Assembly: GCF_018780585.1 (NCBI RefSeq)
Contig: NZ_JADMJL010000050.1
Coordinates: forward strand, 1 to 64,000
DNA length: 64,000 bases
Source: Methyloversatilis discipulorum
GTDB taxonomy: Bacteria > Pseudomonadota > Gammaproteobacteria > Burkholderiales > Rhodocyclaceae
Direction: 5' to 3'
Shown: one piece after another, positions 36,280 to 45,189 of the stretch
Layout of the letters: every line of letters begins with the position of its first letter
Numbering within the stretch: position 1 is the first letter of the stretch
Made by a program: the position numbers and the translations under genes
Notes under the pieces: generated by a model
Told to the model about the DNA's origin: nothing
Seen by the model: only the letters and a program-made list of their open reading frames with translations
Databases searched by the model: none

Positions 36280-36882
36280 ATGACTGCACTGGACGGACGC
36301 ATAGACTACGACGTGATCGCCGACTGGGTGAGCCCGGGCGCGCGCGTGCTCGACCTCGGCTGCGGCGACGGCGCCTTGCTGCGCCACCTGAAGGACAGCC
36401 GCGGCGCCAGCGGCTACGGCGTCGAGATCGATATCGAGCGCGTGATCAGCTGCATGCGCAACGGCATCAACGTGCTGCAGATCGACCTGGAAAAGGGGCT
36501 GTACGACTTCGTCGACCAGAGCTTCGATCTGGTCATCATTTCGAACGCGCTGCAGACCCTGCACCGCACCGAAAAGCTGCTGACCGAAATGCTGCGGGTG
36601 GGCCGCGAGGCGGTCGTGAGCTTCCCGAATTTCGCGTTCTGGAAGCACCGCATGGCCATCATGGACGGCCACATGCCGGTGTCCGACCGCCTGCCCTACC
36701 AGTGGTACGACACGCCCAACGTCCGCTTCTTCACCATCGCCGACTTCGAAGCGCTGTGCGAAAAGCTGGGCATCGAAATCCGCGAGCGCCTGGTGCTCGA
36801 CGATGCCGGCCAGCCGGTGCAGGAAGAGCCGAACTTTCTTGGCAGTTTTGCGCTGTACAGATTGGGAGGGGCTAGAGGCTAG
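36280..36882 (+). CDS. metW: Methionine biosynthesis protein MetW
   Basis: A 200-residue protein with a SAM-methyltransferase-like fold: VLDLGCGDGALLRHL (motif I), GYGVEIDIERV and FDLVIISNALQTLHRTEKLL. MetW occurs with MetX in many proteobacteria and is thought to assist or regulate homoserine acylation; a methyl-transfer reaction has not been established. The start at 36280 follows metX by 13 bases in the same transcript. Confidence 0.94.
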   Translation: MTALDGRIDYDVIADWVSPGARVLDLGCGDGALLRHLKDSRGASGYGVEIDIERVISCMRNGINVLQIDLEKGLYDFVDQSFDLVIISNALQTLHRTEKLLTEMLRVGREAVVSFPNFAFWKHRMAIMDGHMPVSDRLPYQWYDTPNVRFFTIADFEALCEKLGIEIRERLVLDDAGQPVQEEPNFLGSFALYRLGGARG

Positions 36883-36947
36883 GGGTCAGGGGCTAGAGGA
36901 AGCATGCGGGCGGCTTCTCCGCCCGGAATTCGCTAGCCCCTAGCCTC
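36875..36947. terminator. Nested inverted repeat between metW and the AmpG-like gene
   Basis: GAGGCTAGGGG (36875-36885) and CCCCTAGCCTC (36937-36947) are perfect inverted copies enclosing a second hairpin GGGCGG...CCGCCC (36908-36924). The left arm is within the end of metW and the right arm within the end of the convergent transporter. It may end transcription from both sides; no T-run follows, so it could also be a dispersed palindromic repeat (GGGGCTAG units recur). Confidence 0.5.
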
Positions 36948-38324
36948 TCCTCCCGAGTCCCTGCCCCGCGCCCTCCCCGCAAGCACCACCAGTCCCAGCA
37001 CCGGCACGCCCAGCAGCGCGGTGGCGGTGAAGAAGGCTTCGTAGCCGTGGGCGTCGACATAGACGCCGGAAAAGCCGGCGATGAACTTCGGCAGCAGCAG
37101 CATCAGCGAACTGAACAGCGCGTACTGGGTGGCCGAGTAGGCCACGTTCGTCAGCCCCGACAGATAGGCGACAAAGGCCGAAGAGGCGATGCCGGCCGAC
37201 AGGTTGTCGGCGGAGATCGCGAAGATGAGCCCGTTCACGTCGTGGCCGCGGCCGGCCAGCCAGACGAACAGCAGATTGGTTGCCGACGACAGCGCGGCGC
37301 CGAGGAACAGCGTCTTCATGACGCCAATGCGCGCCGTCAGCACGCCGCCGATCACCGCGCCGACGATGGTCATGCCGACGCCGTACACCTTGGCCACGTT
37401 GGCCACTTCGTCCTTGGTATAGCCCATGTCCACGTAGAAGGCGTTGGCCATGATGCCCATCACCACGTCGGAAATGCGGTAGGTGCCGATCAGTGCCAGC
37501 AGCAGCACCGCGTGCCAGCGATAGCGGCGGATGAAATCGACGAAGGGCGACACCACGGCGCCGTGCACCCAGGCGGCGGTGGCCAGCAGCGGGCCGTGCA
37601 GTCCTTCATGCGCCAGCCACTCGCGGGTGCGCGCCTCGCGCTGCACGGTGTCCGCCGACACCGGCGCGTCCGGCTCGCGGATCAGCAAGGTCGTCAGGAT
37701 GCCGACGCCCATGCTGGCCGCCATGATCAGATAGGCGAAGCGCCAGGGTGCGTGTTCGTAGGCGGTATCGGTCGCATCGACCGAGGCGGCCAGCCACAGC
37801 ACGCCGGCCGAGGCGGCAATCATCGCGATGCGGTAGCCGCCCTGGTAGGTGGCCGCCATCGCGCCCTGCAGCCGTTGCTCGACCGCCTCGATGCGGTAGG
37901 CGTCCAGCGCGATGTCCTGCGTGGCGGAGGCGAAGGCCACCGCCAGCGCGCACCACACCATGCGTTCCAGCGCCTGCGCCGGATCGGTGTTGGCCATGCC
38001 GAACAGCGCGCCAGCGATGGCCAGCTGCGACAGCAGCAGCCAGCTGCGCCGCCGCCCGAGCAGCCGGGTCAGGCCGGGCAGCGGCAGGCGGTCTACCAGC
38101 GGCGACCATACCCATTTGAAGCCGTAGGCCAGACCTATCCAGCTGAAATAGCCGATGGTCGAGCGGTCGATGCCCGCTTCACGCAGCCAGTAGGACAGCG
38201 TGCCGAGCACCAGGATGAGCGGCAGTCCGGCGGAAAAGCCGAGGAAAAGCATGCCGATGACGCGCGGGTGCGCATACACCTTGAGGCTGTCGAGCCAGCC
38301 GGCGGCAGGGGAAGTGGGGATCAA
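36933..38324 (-). CDS. AmpG-like MFS transporter
   Basis: A 463-residue, about 12- to 14-helix major-facilitator permease. The N-terminal MLFLGFSAGLPLILVLGTLSYWLREAGI and VWSPLVDRLPLPGLTRLLGRRRSW are typical of AmpG, which imports anhydro-muropeptides for cell-wall recycling and ampC induction. Length is slightly below E. coli AmpG. The start was placed at 38324 (MIPTSPAAGW). It converges on metW. Function in muropeptide recycling is family-based. Confidence 0.85.
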   Translation of the reverse strand: MIPTSPAAGWLDSLKVYAHPRVIGMLFLGFSAGLPLILVLGTLSYWLREAGIDRSTIGYFSWIGLAYGFKWVWSPLVDRLPLPGLTRLLGRRRSWLLLSQLAIAGALFGMANTDPAQALERMVWCALAVAFASATQDIALDAYRIEAVEQRLQGAMAATYQGGYRIAMIAASAGVLWLAASVDATDTAYEHAPWRFAYLIMAASMGVGILTTLLIREPDAPVSADTVQREARTREWLAHEGLHGPLLATAAWVHGAVVSPFVDFIRRYRWHAVLLLALIGTYRISDVVMGIMANAFYVDMGYTKDEVANVAKVYGVGMTIVGAVIGGVLTARIGVMKTLFLGAALSSATNLLFVWLAGRGHDVNGLIFAISADNLSAGIASSAFVAYLSGLTNVAYSATQYALFSSLMLLLPKFIAGFSGVYVDAHGYEAFFTATALLGVPVLGLVVLAGRARGRDSGGEARG

Positions 38325-38419
38325 GGGCGGACGGAGTGAGACGGCAGGTAAGCGGGAAGATACCAGTGCCCGCGCCTTCCGTCCGGTCTGCGGCGGGTCG
38401 TGATGCGCCGATCAGGCGA

Positions 38420-39277
38420 CTACGCGTATTCGGAGAAGAACAGTCCCATCACCGCGGCCAGCGAGCTGCCCGCCTCCGCGCAGGCGCCTTCGAAGGCCTG
38501 CGGCTCCAGCCGGGTGATCTGCCAGGCGGCCGGCGAGGCCGAGGCAACGATGCGGGCCGAATCAATCAGCTCCGCGTCGTAGCCGACCGCGTGCCGCGCA
38601 AGATGCAGCAGCGACGCTTCGAATTCGTGCGGCGCGCCGTGCGCCGGATCGATCTGGGCGCCAATGGCGACGGCAAAGCTGCGTGGCAGCCGCCATTCGG
38701 TCAGCAGCGCTTCGCCCACCGCGGCGTAGTCGCAGCCGACGATCTCGCGTTCCAGATGCTCGATTGGCGCGCCCGATGCACGGCTGTCGACCAGCGCCTG
38801 TTCCGACTCCTGCGGCACGTGCATGTACATGACCATGTGGCCGATGTCGGCCAGCATGCCGCCGACGAACAGCCGCTCGGCGTCGAGCAGGCCGCAACTC
38901 TTGGCGGCCGCGCGCGACAGCAGGCCGCGCATCGCCGAGGCCCGCCAGAAGCGGGCGACATCCATGCGCTCCGGGCGCATGCCGGCGAATACGGCGGTCA
39001 CCGTCGTCGCCAGCACGATGTCGTGCACCTGCTGCATGCCGAGCACGCTCACCGCGCGCTGCATCGTTTCGATCTTGCCGGGGAAGCCATAGAACACGCT
39101 GTTGACGACGCGCAGCACACGCATCGTGATGCCAGGGTCGGCCGCCACCACCTTGGCCAGTTCGATCACCGAGCCATCCGGGTCGTCGATGACCTGCTTC
39201 ACCCGATGGTAGATGGCAGGCAGCGTGACCAGTTCGGTCGTTCTGCGCGCCAGTTCCTGTGCGGAGTGTGTGGTCAT
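38420..39277 (-). CDS. HDOD-domain signalling protein
   Basis: A 285-residue protein made mostly of an HDOD domain (about 15-215): LVTLPAIYHRVKQVIDDPDGSV, ADPGITMRVLRVVNSVFYGFPGKIET and a degenerate HD site. HDOD proteins act in chemotaxis, biofilm or regulatory scaffolds, usually without phosphodiesterase activity. The start at 39277 (MTTHSAQE) was preferred to a longer open frame. No EAL or GGDEF is attached. Confidence 0.85.
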   Translation of the reverse strand: MTTHSAQELARRTTELVTLPAIYHRVKQVIDDPDGSVIELAKVVAADPGITMRVLRVVNSVFYGFPGKIETMQRAVSVLGMQQVHDIVLATTVTAVFAGMRPERMDVARFWRASAMRGLLSRAAAKSCGLLDAERLFVGGMLADIGHMVMYMHVPQESEQALVDSRASGAPIEHLEREIVGCDYAAVGEALLTEWRLPRSFAVAIGAQIDPAHGAPHEFEASLLHLARHAVGYDAELIDSARIVASASPAAWQITRLEPQAFEGACAEAGSSLAAVMGLFFSEYA

Positions 39278-39348
39278 CGGGGGAGCGGGGATGCGGTGGC
39301 AATGAGCTGAATTCGGCGTCCTGCCGGAAAACTTGAGCGTCTGTCCGC

Positions 39349-39639
39349 TCAGCGGGACGTCAACCGGTGCTGTAGCGTGCCGAGCAGGCGCCAGGCGCCC
39401 CACAGCCGCAGGCCCCAGCGCCAGACGCGCCGCGGGCGCACGAGCGCGAAGCCGACCAGCGCAGCCGCCAGCGCCTCCGGGTGACTGCGCACCCAGGCGG
39501 CACCGGCGCGGATCTGGTCGCCGACGTTCAGTACCGGGTCGAGCACCGCCGACTGTGCCGCCGCTTCGACGCGCAGCCGACGTGATCGTTCGACCAGCCG
39601 CTCGCGCGCAAGGGCCAGACGCAGGCGCCGTTCGTTCAT
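39349..39639 (-). CDS. YqjK-like protein
   Basis: A 96-residue basic protein with an N-terminal arginine-rich helix (MNERRLRLALARERLVERSRRL) and a hydrophobic stretch near 58-70. Its size and place after the YqjE-like gene point to the YqjK family. It overlaps that gene by four bases. Function is unknown; the trio is linked to membrane stress in enterobacteria. Confidence 0.7.
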   Translation of the reverse strand: MNERRLRLALARERLVERSRRLRVEAAAQSAVLDPVLNVGDQIRAGAAWVRSHPEALAAALVGFALVRPRRVWRWGLRLWGAWRLLGTLQHRLTSR

Positions 39640-40016
39640 CGGTCCAGCGCGTCGCGGTCGCGCTTCAGTTCGTCCAGCGTGGATGCGAACAGCCGCGTGC
39701 CTTCAGCCATGCGCGCGCGGGCGATGACCGCGGCGACCACGCCCAGCGTGATGAACAGCGTCGAAAACAGCGTCAGCACCAGCAGACGGTGGCTGTCCCA
39801 CAGCAGCACCGTCAGCAGCACCGCCAGGAAGGCGATGCCGAAGGTGAGGAAGGCGATGGCCAGCGCGCCATAGACCAGCAGCTCGGTCAGGCGCAGCGCT
39901 TCGTCGCGCGCTTCGACGGTAATCAGTTCCAGCCTGACGTGAACGATCTCGATCAGGCTGGAAACGAATCCCTTCAGCGATACGGCGAGGCGCTCAGGCC
40001 GGGGCGATGCGGCCAT
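39636..40016 (-). CDS. YqjE-like phage-holin-family membrane protein
   Basis: A 126-residue protein with two membrane helices (about 48-72 and 80-103) after an amphipathic segment (VKGFVSSLIEIVHVRLELITVE style). It matches the YqjE/holin-superfamily-III group found beside DUF883 proteins. It is not itself evidence of a phage. The second gene in the DUF883-YqjE-YqjK operon. Confidence 0.8.
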   Translation of the reverse strand: MAASPRPERLAVSLKGFVSSLIEIVHVRLELITVEARDEALRLTELLVYGALAIAFLTFGIAFLAVLLTVLLWDSHRLLVLTLFSTLFITLGVVAAVIARARMAEGTRLFASTLDELKRDRDALDR

Positions 40017-40023
40017 CGCGAAC

Positions 40024-40344
40024 TCAGCGGCGGCCGATCAGCAGACCGACCAGCAGACCTACGCCAGCGGCGACGCCAATCGACTTCCACGGGTGTTCAT
40101 GCACGTAGTCGTCGGTGGCGCGGGCCACTTCGCGCGACTTTTCCTTCAGCGCGGCTTCCGCATCGGCCAGCTTGTGACGGGCGGAGGTGAGATTCTCCTG
40201 CATGCGCACGCGCAGCTCGCCCACCTTCTCGCCGGCCTGGTTGGCCGTCACACGCAGCAGTTCCTCGGCGTCGGAGATGACCACCTTCAGGTCTGCAACC
40301 AGCTTTTCCTTGGTGACGGTGTTCGGATCGATCAGTTCGGACAT
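40024..40344 (-). CDS. DUF883 (ElaB/YqjD-like) ribosome- or membrane-associated protein
   Basis: A 106-residue protein with a long amphipathic helix (KLVADLKVVISDAEELLRVTA) and a C-terminal glycine-rich membrane anchor (IGVAAGVGLLVGLLIGRR). ElaB and YqjD of E. coli attach stationary-phase ribosomes to the membrane; the same could hold here. First gene of the three-gene operon. Confidence 0.88.
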   Translation of the reverse strand: MSELIDPNTVTKEKLVADLKVVISDAEELLRVTANQAGEKVGELRVRMQENLTSARHKLADAEAALKEKSREVARATDDYVHEHPWKSIGVAAGVGLLVGLLIGRR

Positions 40345-40400
40345 TGCTCTTCTCCTTTGCGAGTGAAGTCATTTCGGGGCAGACCCCCGAAGTTAGCCGT

Positions 40401-41432
40401 TCAGGTTGCAGGCCGCAACGCGACGGTGTCGTCGGCCGGGCGCTTCCGCTGTAGGCGGCCGGCTACACCGAGCAGGCTCAGGCCGGCCAGCAGCATGGCC
40501 CAGCGCTCTGCCTCCGGAACCAGGGCCGCGGCAAGAAACGCGGTCGCCACGGCCTGATGACCGGCCGTCGTGATGTGGACATCGTCCCAGAACAGATAGC
40601 CCGCCGGATTGGCCGGGCAGCCGGCCTGTGTCTGGCAGGGTGTATCTATATTGGTGAAGCCGTACTGACCGGGATCAAGTGCCACTGCATTGAGCAGGCC
40701 CGATACGTCGACCGTGCGGAACCGCGCGTCCGCCAGATTCAGGTCCAGCTGGTCGAGCATCAGCGCGAGCGCGGCGTTGTGGGCGGCCGACACCGAACTG
40801 GCCAGACCGGCCGCCAGCGGACCTTCCTCGACGAAGGAGGGCGTCAGGCCGAGATCGGGCATGTTGGGAATCAGGAAATCGCGGGCGCCCGCTTCGTACA
40901 GCGAGGTGATCGCCGTCTGCAGATTGCTGACCGCATTGCCCACGGTGGCGGGCGTGGTCAGCGAAGCGGGCAGGAAATAGTCGTTCGGGCCGCCCCAGAT
41001 GAAATAGAGCTTGTCGGCGCCACCGCCGCCTCCGGCCACGTAGTCACCCACCTGCGCGCTGATGCCGGTGCCGTTCAGCCAGCCCGGAGACTTCTGCAAG
41101 AGGCCCGCAAGCAGCGTGCCCTGGCTGGTGTCCTCGACGTAGTTGTCGGAGCCGCCGCCGACCGGCGTGCCGGTGCGCGCGCCGCCCACCGCGTGGTTGT
41201 CCAGCGGCAGGTTCAGCCAGGCGGCCAGATACTCGACCGCCACCGGGCCGTTGGAAAAACGCCCTGGCGCGTAACCGAAAGCTGCGGACGGGAACAGACC
41301 CGATGTCAGCGTCTGGAAGTTGCCGGTGTCCGACAGGCTGTCGCCGAACACGACCAGTTCCTTCCAGTCAGCCGCGGCCGGCAGCGAAAGACTCAGAGCG
41401 GCGGCGAGAGCGAGACTGCGCAGAGCTTTCAT
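40401..41432 (-). CDS. SGNH/GDSL hydrolase with PEP-CTERM sorting signal
   Basis: A 343-residue secreted esterase-type protein. The signal peptide is cleaved near residue 21 (LPAAADW). Catalytic blocks are VVFGDSLSDTGN (Ser), an oxyanion glycine in NHAVGGARTG, WGGPNDYF (Asn) and WDDVHITTAGH (Asp-His). The C-terminus VPEAERWAMLLAGLSLLGVAG followed by RLQRKR is a PEP-CTERM signal with A for P in the third place; such proteins are processed by an exosortase, which must lie elsewhere in the genome. Substrate is unknown. It stands alone, with its start at 41432. Confidence 0.88.
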   Translation of the reverse strand: MKALRSLALAAALSLSLPAAADWKELVVFGDSLSDTGNFQTLTSGLFPSAAFGYAPGRFSNGPVAVEYLAAWLNLPLDNHAVGGARTGTPVGGGSDNYVEDTSQGTLLAGLLQKSPGWLNGTGISAQVGDYVAGGGGGADKLYFIWGGPNDYFLPASLTTPATVGNAVSNLQTAITSLYEAGARDFLIPNMPDLGLTPSFVEEGPLAAGLASSVSAAHNAALALMLDQLDLNLADARFRTVDVSGLLNAVALDPGQYGFTNIDTPCQTQAGCPANPAGYLFWDDVHITTAGHQAVATAFLAAALVPEAERWAMLLAGLSLLGVAGRLQRKRPADDTVALRPAT

Positions 41433-41470
41433 GACGGTCCTTTCGGCGGTCGGGACGATGACTTCGGAAT

Positions 41471-42265
41471 TCACGCGATATCGACATCGTAGTCGACAAT
41501 GAGCGGAGCATGATCGCTGAAGCGTACGTCCTTGTAGACACTTGCCGCGCGGGCCTTCGCCGCGATTCCCGGCGTGGCGATCTGGTAGTCGATGCGCCAG
41601 CCCACGTTCTTTGCGCGGGCCTGGCCGCGATTGCTCCACCAGGTGTAGCAGTCGTCGGTGGCGTCCGGGTGCAGCGTGCGATAGACGTCGACCCAGCCGC
41701 CCGCGCCCAGCAGTGTGGTCATCCACGCGCGCTCCTCGGGCAGGAAGCCGGAGTTCTTCAGATTGCCCTTCCAGTTCTTCAGGTCGATCTCCTGGTGCGC
41801 GATGTTCCAGTCGCCGCACACCACGATCTCGCGCCCGCTTGACCGAAGCGCGGCCAGGTGCGGCTGGAAGCGGTCGAGGAAGCGGAATTTGGCCTCCTGC
41901 CGCTCGGGCGCGCTGGAGCCGGACGGCAGGTAGAGCGAAATCACCGTCACATCGCCGAAGTCGGCCTCGACGTAGCGGCCCTCGTTGTCGAACTCCTCGA
42001 CACCGAAACCGGTGATCACCCGCGACGGCTGTCGCCGCGCGTACAGGCCGACGCCGCTGTAGCCCTTCTTCGTGGCGTAATGGAAGTGGCCGTCGCTGCC
42101 GCCCATCGCCACCGGTGCGCGCATCGACGCATCGAGGTCGGCTTCCTGCGCCTTCAGTTCCTGCACGCACAGCACGTCCGGCGCCGTGCCGGCGACCCAG
42201 TCCCACACCCCCTTGGTGGTGGCCGAGCGGATACCGTTGAGGTTGAGCGACACGATACGTAACAT
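41471..42265 (-). CDS. xthA: Exodeoxyribonuclease III
   Basis: A 264-residue endonuclease/exonuclease/phosphatase-fold enzyme for base-excision repair: it nicks DNA at abasic sites and trims 3' blocks. Motifs: LNLNGIRSA, CVQELKAQEADL (metal-binding Glu), GDWNIAHQEIDLKNW and the final FSDHAPLIVDYDVDI (catalytic His). Length is normal. It is divergent from pyrE, only 32 bases apart, so the two promoters must overlap. Confidence 0.94.
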   Translation of the reverse strand: MLRIVSLNLNGIRSATTKGVWDWVAGTAPDVLCVQELKAQEADLDASMRAPVAMGGSDGHFHYATKKGYSGVGLYARRQPSRVITGFGVEEFDNEGRYVEADFGDVTVISLYLPSGSSAPERQEAKFRFLDRFQPHLAALRSSGREIVVCGDWNIAHQEIDLKNWKGNLKNSGFLPEERAWMTTLLGAGGWVDVYRTLHPDATDDCYTWWSNRGQARAKNVGWRIDYQIATPGIAAKARAASVYKDVRFSDHAPLIVDYDVDIA

Positions 42266-42297
42266 GGCCGGTTTGTCCGTTCTGATTGGAAAAGCCC

Positions 42298-42939
42298 GTG
42301 GATTCTAGACGTGAATTCGTGAAGTTCGCCGTCGATACCGGCGTGCTGCGCTTCGGCAGCTTCACCACCAAGGCGGGGCGCGAATCCCCCTACTTCTTCA
42401 ACGCCGGGCTGTTCAACAGCGGTGCTTCGGTGCTCAAGCTTTGCAGCTTCTATGCCGATACGATCATGAGTCGTGCGCCGCAGTTCGACATGCTGTTCGG
42501 ACCGGCCTACAAGGGCATCGTTCTGGCCGCCGGTACCGCGATGCAGATCGCGCAGCGCGGCCGCGACCTGCCCTTTGCGTTCAACCGCAAGGAAGCGAAG
42601 GACCACGGCGAGGGCGGCACGCTGATTGGCGCGCCGCTGAAGGGCCGGGTGCTCATCATCGACGACGTGATCAGCGCCGGCACCTCGGTGCGCGAGTCGG
42701 TCGAGCTGATCCGCGCGGCCGGCGCCGAACCGGCAGGTGTGGCGATTGCCCTCGACCGCATGGAGCGGGGCACCGGACAATTGTCAGCAGTTCAGGAAGT
42801 GGAACGTTCATACGGCATGCCCGTAGTTGCCTGCGCCACGCTCGACGATCTGGTCGGCTATCTGCAGGAAAGTCCGGGCATGCAGGGCAATCTCGACGCG
42901 GTGCGTGCCTACCGCGCGAAATACGGAGTAAATGGCTGA
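42298..42939 (+). CDS. pyrE: Orotate phosphoribosyltransferase
   Basis: A 213-residue enzyme joining orotate and PRPP to give OMP in pyrimidine synthesis. The PRPP-binding loop is [35 protein letters not shown] and [14 protein letters not shown] are typical. The GTG at 42298 gives the family length; a TTG at 42286 in frame is a poorer choice. The next gene begins two bases after its stop. Confidence 0.96.
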   Translation: MDSRREFVKFAVDTGVLRFGSFTTKAGRESPYFFNAGLFNSGASVLKLCSFYADTIMSRAPQFDMLFGPAYKGIVLAAGTAMQIAQRGRDLPFAFNRKEAKDHGEGGTLIGAPLKGRVLIIDDVISAGTSVRESVELIRAAGAEPAGVAIALDRMERGTGQLSAVQEVERSYGMPVVACATLDDLVGYLQESPGMQGNLDAVRAYRAKYGVNG

Positions 42940-42941
42940 AG

Positions 42942-43568
42942 ATGAAATCCGGGAAACTGCGTCACCTCGCGCCGGGCCTGCTTGCGCTGGCCCTGCTGCA
43001 CGTGCCGGCGAGCGAGGCGCGCGTCTACTGCTGCAAGGACGCGCGCGGCCAGCAGGTGTGCGGTGACGTACTCCCGGCCGCCTGTGCCGACCGTGGCTAC
43101 CGCGAGCTGAACAGCCAGGGCGCGACGGTCAAGCAGGTCGAGGCGCCGATGACCGACGCCCAGCGCGCCAAGCGCGATGCCGATGCGAAGAAGGCGCGTG
43201 AAGAGGAGATGGTGCGCCAGGAGCAGCGACGTCGCGACACCACGCTGCTCAACACCTACACCAGCGAACGCGAGATCGACGTTGCGCGCGACCGGCGCAT
43301 CGCCGACATCGAAGAACTGCTTTCCCGTCTGCGCGAGCAGCAGCAGACGCTGAGCGAGCGCCAGAAGAAGCTGGAGAAGGACGCCGCCGCATTCACCACC
43401 AAGGGCAAGCGCGTGCCGTCCGGAATCAAGGACAGGCTGGACACCAATGGCGAGGATCTGCGGCAGATCGGCGAGAACATCGCACAGAAGGAGCGCGATC
43501 TGGTCGATACCCGCAAGCGCTTCGAAGAGGACCGCGCGCGCTTCCGCGAGATCGCCGGCAACCGCTGA
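42942..43568 (+). CDS. Exported coiled-coil protein with DUF4124-like start
   Basis: A 208-residue protein with a signal peptide (ALLHVPASEA) and then a short cysteine-containing block, RVYCCKDARGQQVCGD, of the DUF4124 type. The rest is a long charged coiled coil (about 75-205, KRDADAKKAREEEMVRQEQRR). It follows pyrE by two bases. Periplasmic location is likely; function is unknown. Confidence 0.8.
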   Translation: MKSGKLRHLAPGLLALALLHVPASEARVYCCKDARGQQVCGDVLPAACADRGYRELNSQGATVKQVEAPMTDAQRAKRDADAKKAREEEMVRQEQRRRDTTLLNTYTSEREIDVARDRRIADIEELLSRLREQQQTLSERQKKLEKDAAAFTTKGKRVPSGIKDRLDTNGEDLRQIGENIAQKERDLVDTRKRFEEDRARFREIAGNR

Positions 43569-43578
43569 GCGTCCGGCC

Positions 43579-45078
43579 TCAGTTGGCCGGCGCGTCGAGG
43601 GCGCGCCGGAACTGCACCGCCTCGGCGACTTCGTTCGCCGCAATCACTTCCCGTCCGTTCAGATCGGCAATCGTCCGCGCCACCTTCAGGCAGCGGTGAT
43701 AGGCGCGCGCCGACAGCCTGAGCCGATTCATCGCCTGCGCCAGCAAGGCGTGCGCTGCGTCGTCCAGCGGGCAATGGCGGTCGATGTCCGCTGCCTCCAG
43801 CCGCTGGTTCGGTTTGCCCTGACGTCGCTGCTGCAGCGCCCGCGCCGCACACACCCGCTGCCTCACTTCGGCGCTGGCCTCACCCGGCCCGGCGCGCAGT
43901 TCGTGTTCGGTCAGCGGCGGTACGACGACCGTCAGATCGATGCGGTCGAGCAGCGGCCCGGACAGGCGGCCGCGATAGCGTGCGATCTGGTCCGGCGTGC
44001 AGCGACAGCGCGCTGACGGGTGACCGAGATAGCCGCAGGGGCATGGATTCATCGCCGCGATCAGCTGGAAGCGGGCCGGAAACTCGGCCCGGTGGGCGGC
44101 GCGGGAAATGGTCACGTGGCCTGTTTCCAGCGGCTCGCGCAGCGCCTCCAGCACGCGGCGGTCGAATTCGGGCAGTTCGTCGAGGAACAGCACGCCGTTG
44201 TGCGCCAGCGATATTTCACCCGGCCGCGGGATGGCGCCGCCACCGACCAGTGCCGCCGCACTGGCCGAGTGATGGGGCGCACGGAAGGGGCGGCGGCCGA
44301 GCGCAGCCGGGTCGAACAGACCTGCGCCGGACAGCACGGCCGCGGTTTCGAGCGCCTCGGCTTCGTCCATGTCCGGCAGCAGGCCGGTGAAGCGAGCGGC
44401 CAGCATCGACTTGCCGGTGCCCGGCGGCCCCGACATCAGCAGCGAATGATTGCCGGCGGCTGCGATCTCCAGTGCGCGGCGGGGGCCGAGTTGCCCGCGC
44501 ACGTCGGCCAGATCCGCGCAGGCCATCCGATCCGGCACGCTGGCCGGCATCGCGCGCGGCAGCGCCGACTGCCCGCACAGATGCGCACACACGTCGAGCA
44601 GCGAGGTCGCGGCGCGCACGTCGATGCCGCCGGCGATCACCGCCTCCGGCGCCGACGAGGCGGGCAGCACGAAGGTGCGGCCGGCGGCGCGGGCGCCGAG
44701 CGCCATCGGCAGTGCGCCGCGCACCGGGCGCAGCGCGCCGGTCAGCGACAGTTCGCCGGCGAACTCAATGCCGTCGATGTCGTGCGCGTCGAGCGCGCCC
44801 GCGGCGATCAGGATGCCCAGCGCGATCGGCAGATCGAAGCGGCCCGATTCCTTCGGCAGGTCGGCTGGCGCCAGATTGACGGTGATGCGCCGGGTCGGAA
44901 AGTCGAAGCCGGAACTGAGGATGGCCGCCCGCACCCGGTCGCGTGCCTCGCGCACTTCGACGTCCGGCAGACCGACCAGCGAGAAGGCGGGCAGGCCGTT
45001 CGACACGTGTACTTCGACCGCAACCTCCGGCGCCTGCATGCCGGCAAGCGCACGGCTGCGCAGGATGGCGAGTGACAT
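43579..45078 (-). CDS. comM: ComM/YifB-like Mg-chelatase-type AAA+ ATPase
   Basis: A 499-residue hexameric helicase-like ATPase that promotes branch migration in natural transformation. The N-terminal lon-like domain (SNGLPAFSLVGLPDVEVREARDR) is followed by the AAA+ module: Walker A MSGPPGTGKSMLAAR, Walker B GVLFLDELPEF, and the cysteine-containing MNPCPCGYLGHPSARCRC. The start at 45078 (MSLAILRS) matches the family; the open frame to the right runs into the repeat array and is spurious. Together with dprA in this window it suggests competence capacity. Confidence 0.94.
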   Translation of the reverse strand: MSLAILRSRALAGMQAPEVAVEVHVSNGLPAFSLVGLPDVEVREARDRVRAAILSSGFDFPTRRITVNLAPADLPKESGRFDLPIALGILIAAGALDAHDIDGIEFAGELSLTGALRPVRGALPMALGARAAGRTFVLPASSAPEAVIAGGIDVRAATSLLDVCAHLCGQSALPRAMPASVPDRMACADLADVRGQLGPRRALEIAAAGNHSLLMSGPPGTGKSMLAARFTGLLPDMDEAEALETAAVLSGAGLFDPAALGRRPFRAPHHSASAAALVGGGAIPRPGEISLAHNGVLFLDELPEFDRRVLEALREPLETGHVTISRAAHRAEFPARFQLIAAMNPCPCGYLGHPSARCRCTPDQIARYRGRLSGPLLDRIDLTVVVPPLTEHELRAGPGEASAEVRQRVCAARALQQRRQGKPNQRLEAADIDRHCPLDDAAHALLAQAMNRLRLSARAYHRCLKVARTIADLNGREVIAANEVAEAVQFRRALDAPAN

Positions 45079-45189
45079 CTGTATGTCATGGAATGAGACG
45101 CCGCGAAGTCTAACTGCAAATCCGCATGGCATGGGGTGTGTGCTGCGAGGGCGGCTGCGGCGGCCAACCGTGATACAGGATCGGGCGCA

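Noticed and set aside
39636-40016. Phage holin as sign of a prophage
   Set aside because: The YqjE-like protein lies in the common DUF883-YqjE-YqjK operon; no other phage gene is nearby.
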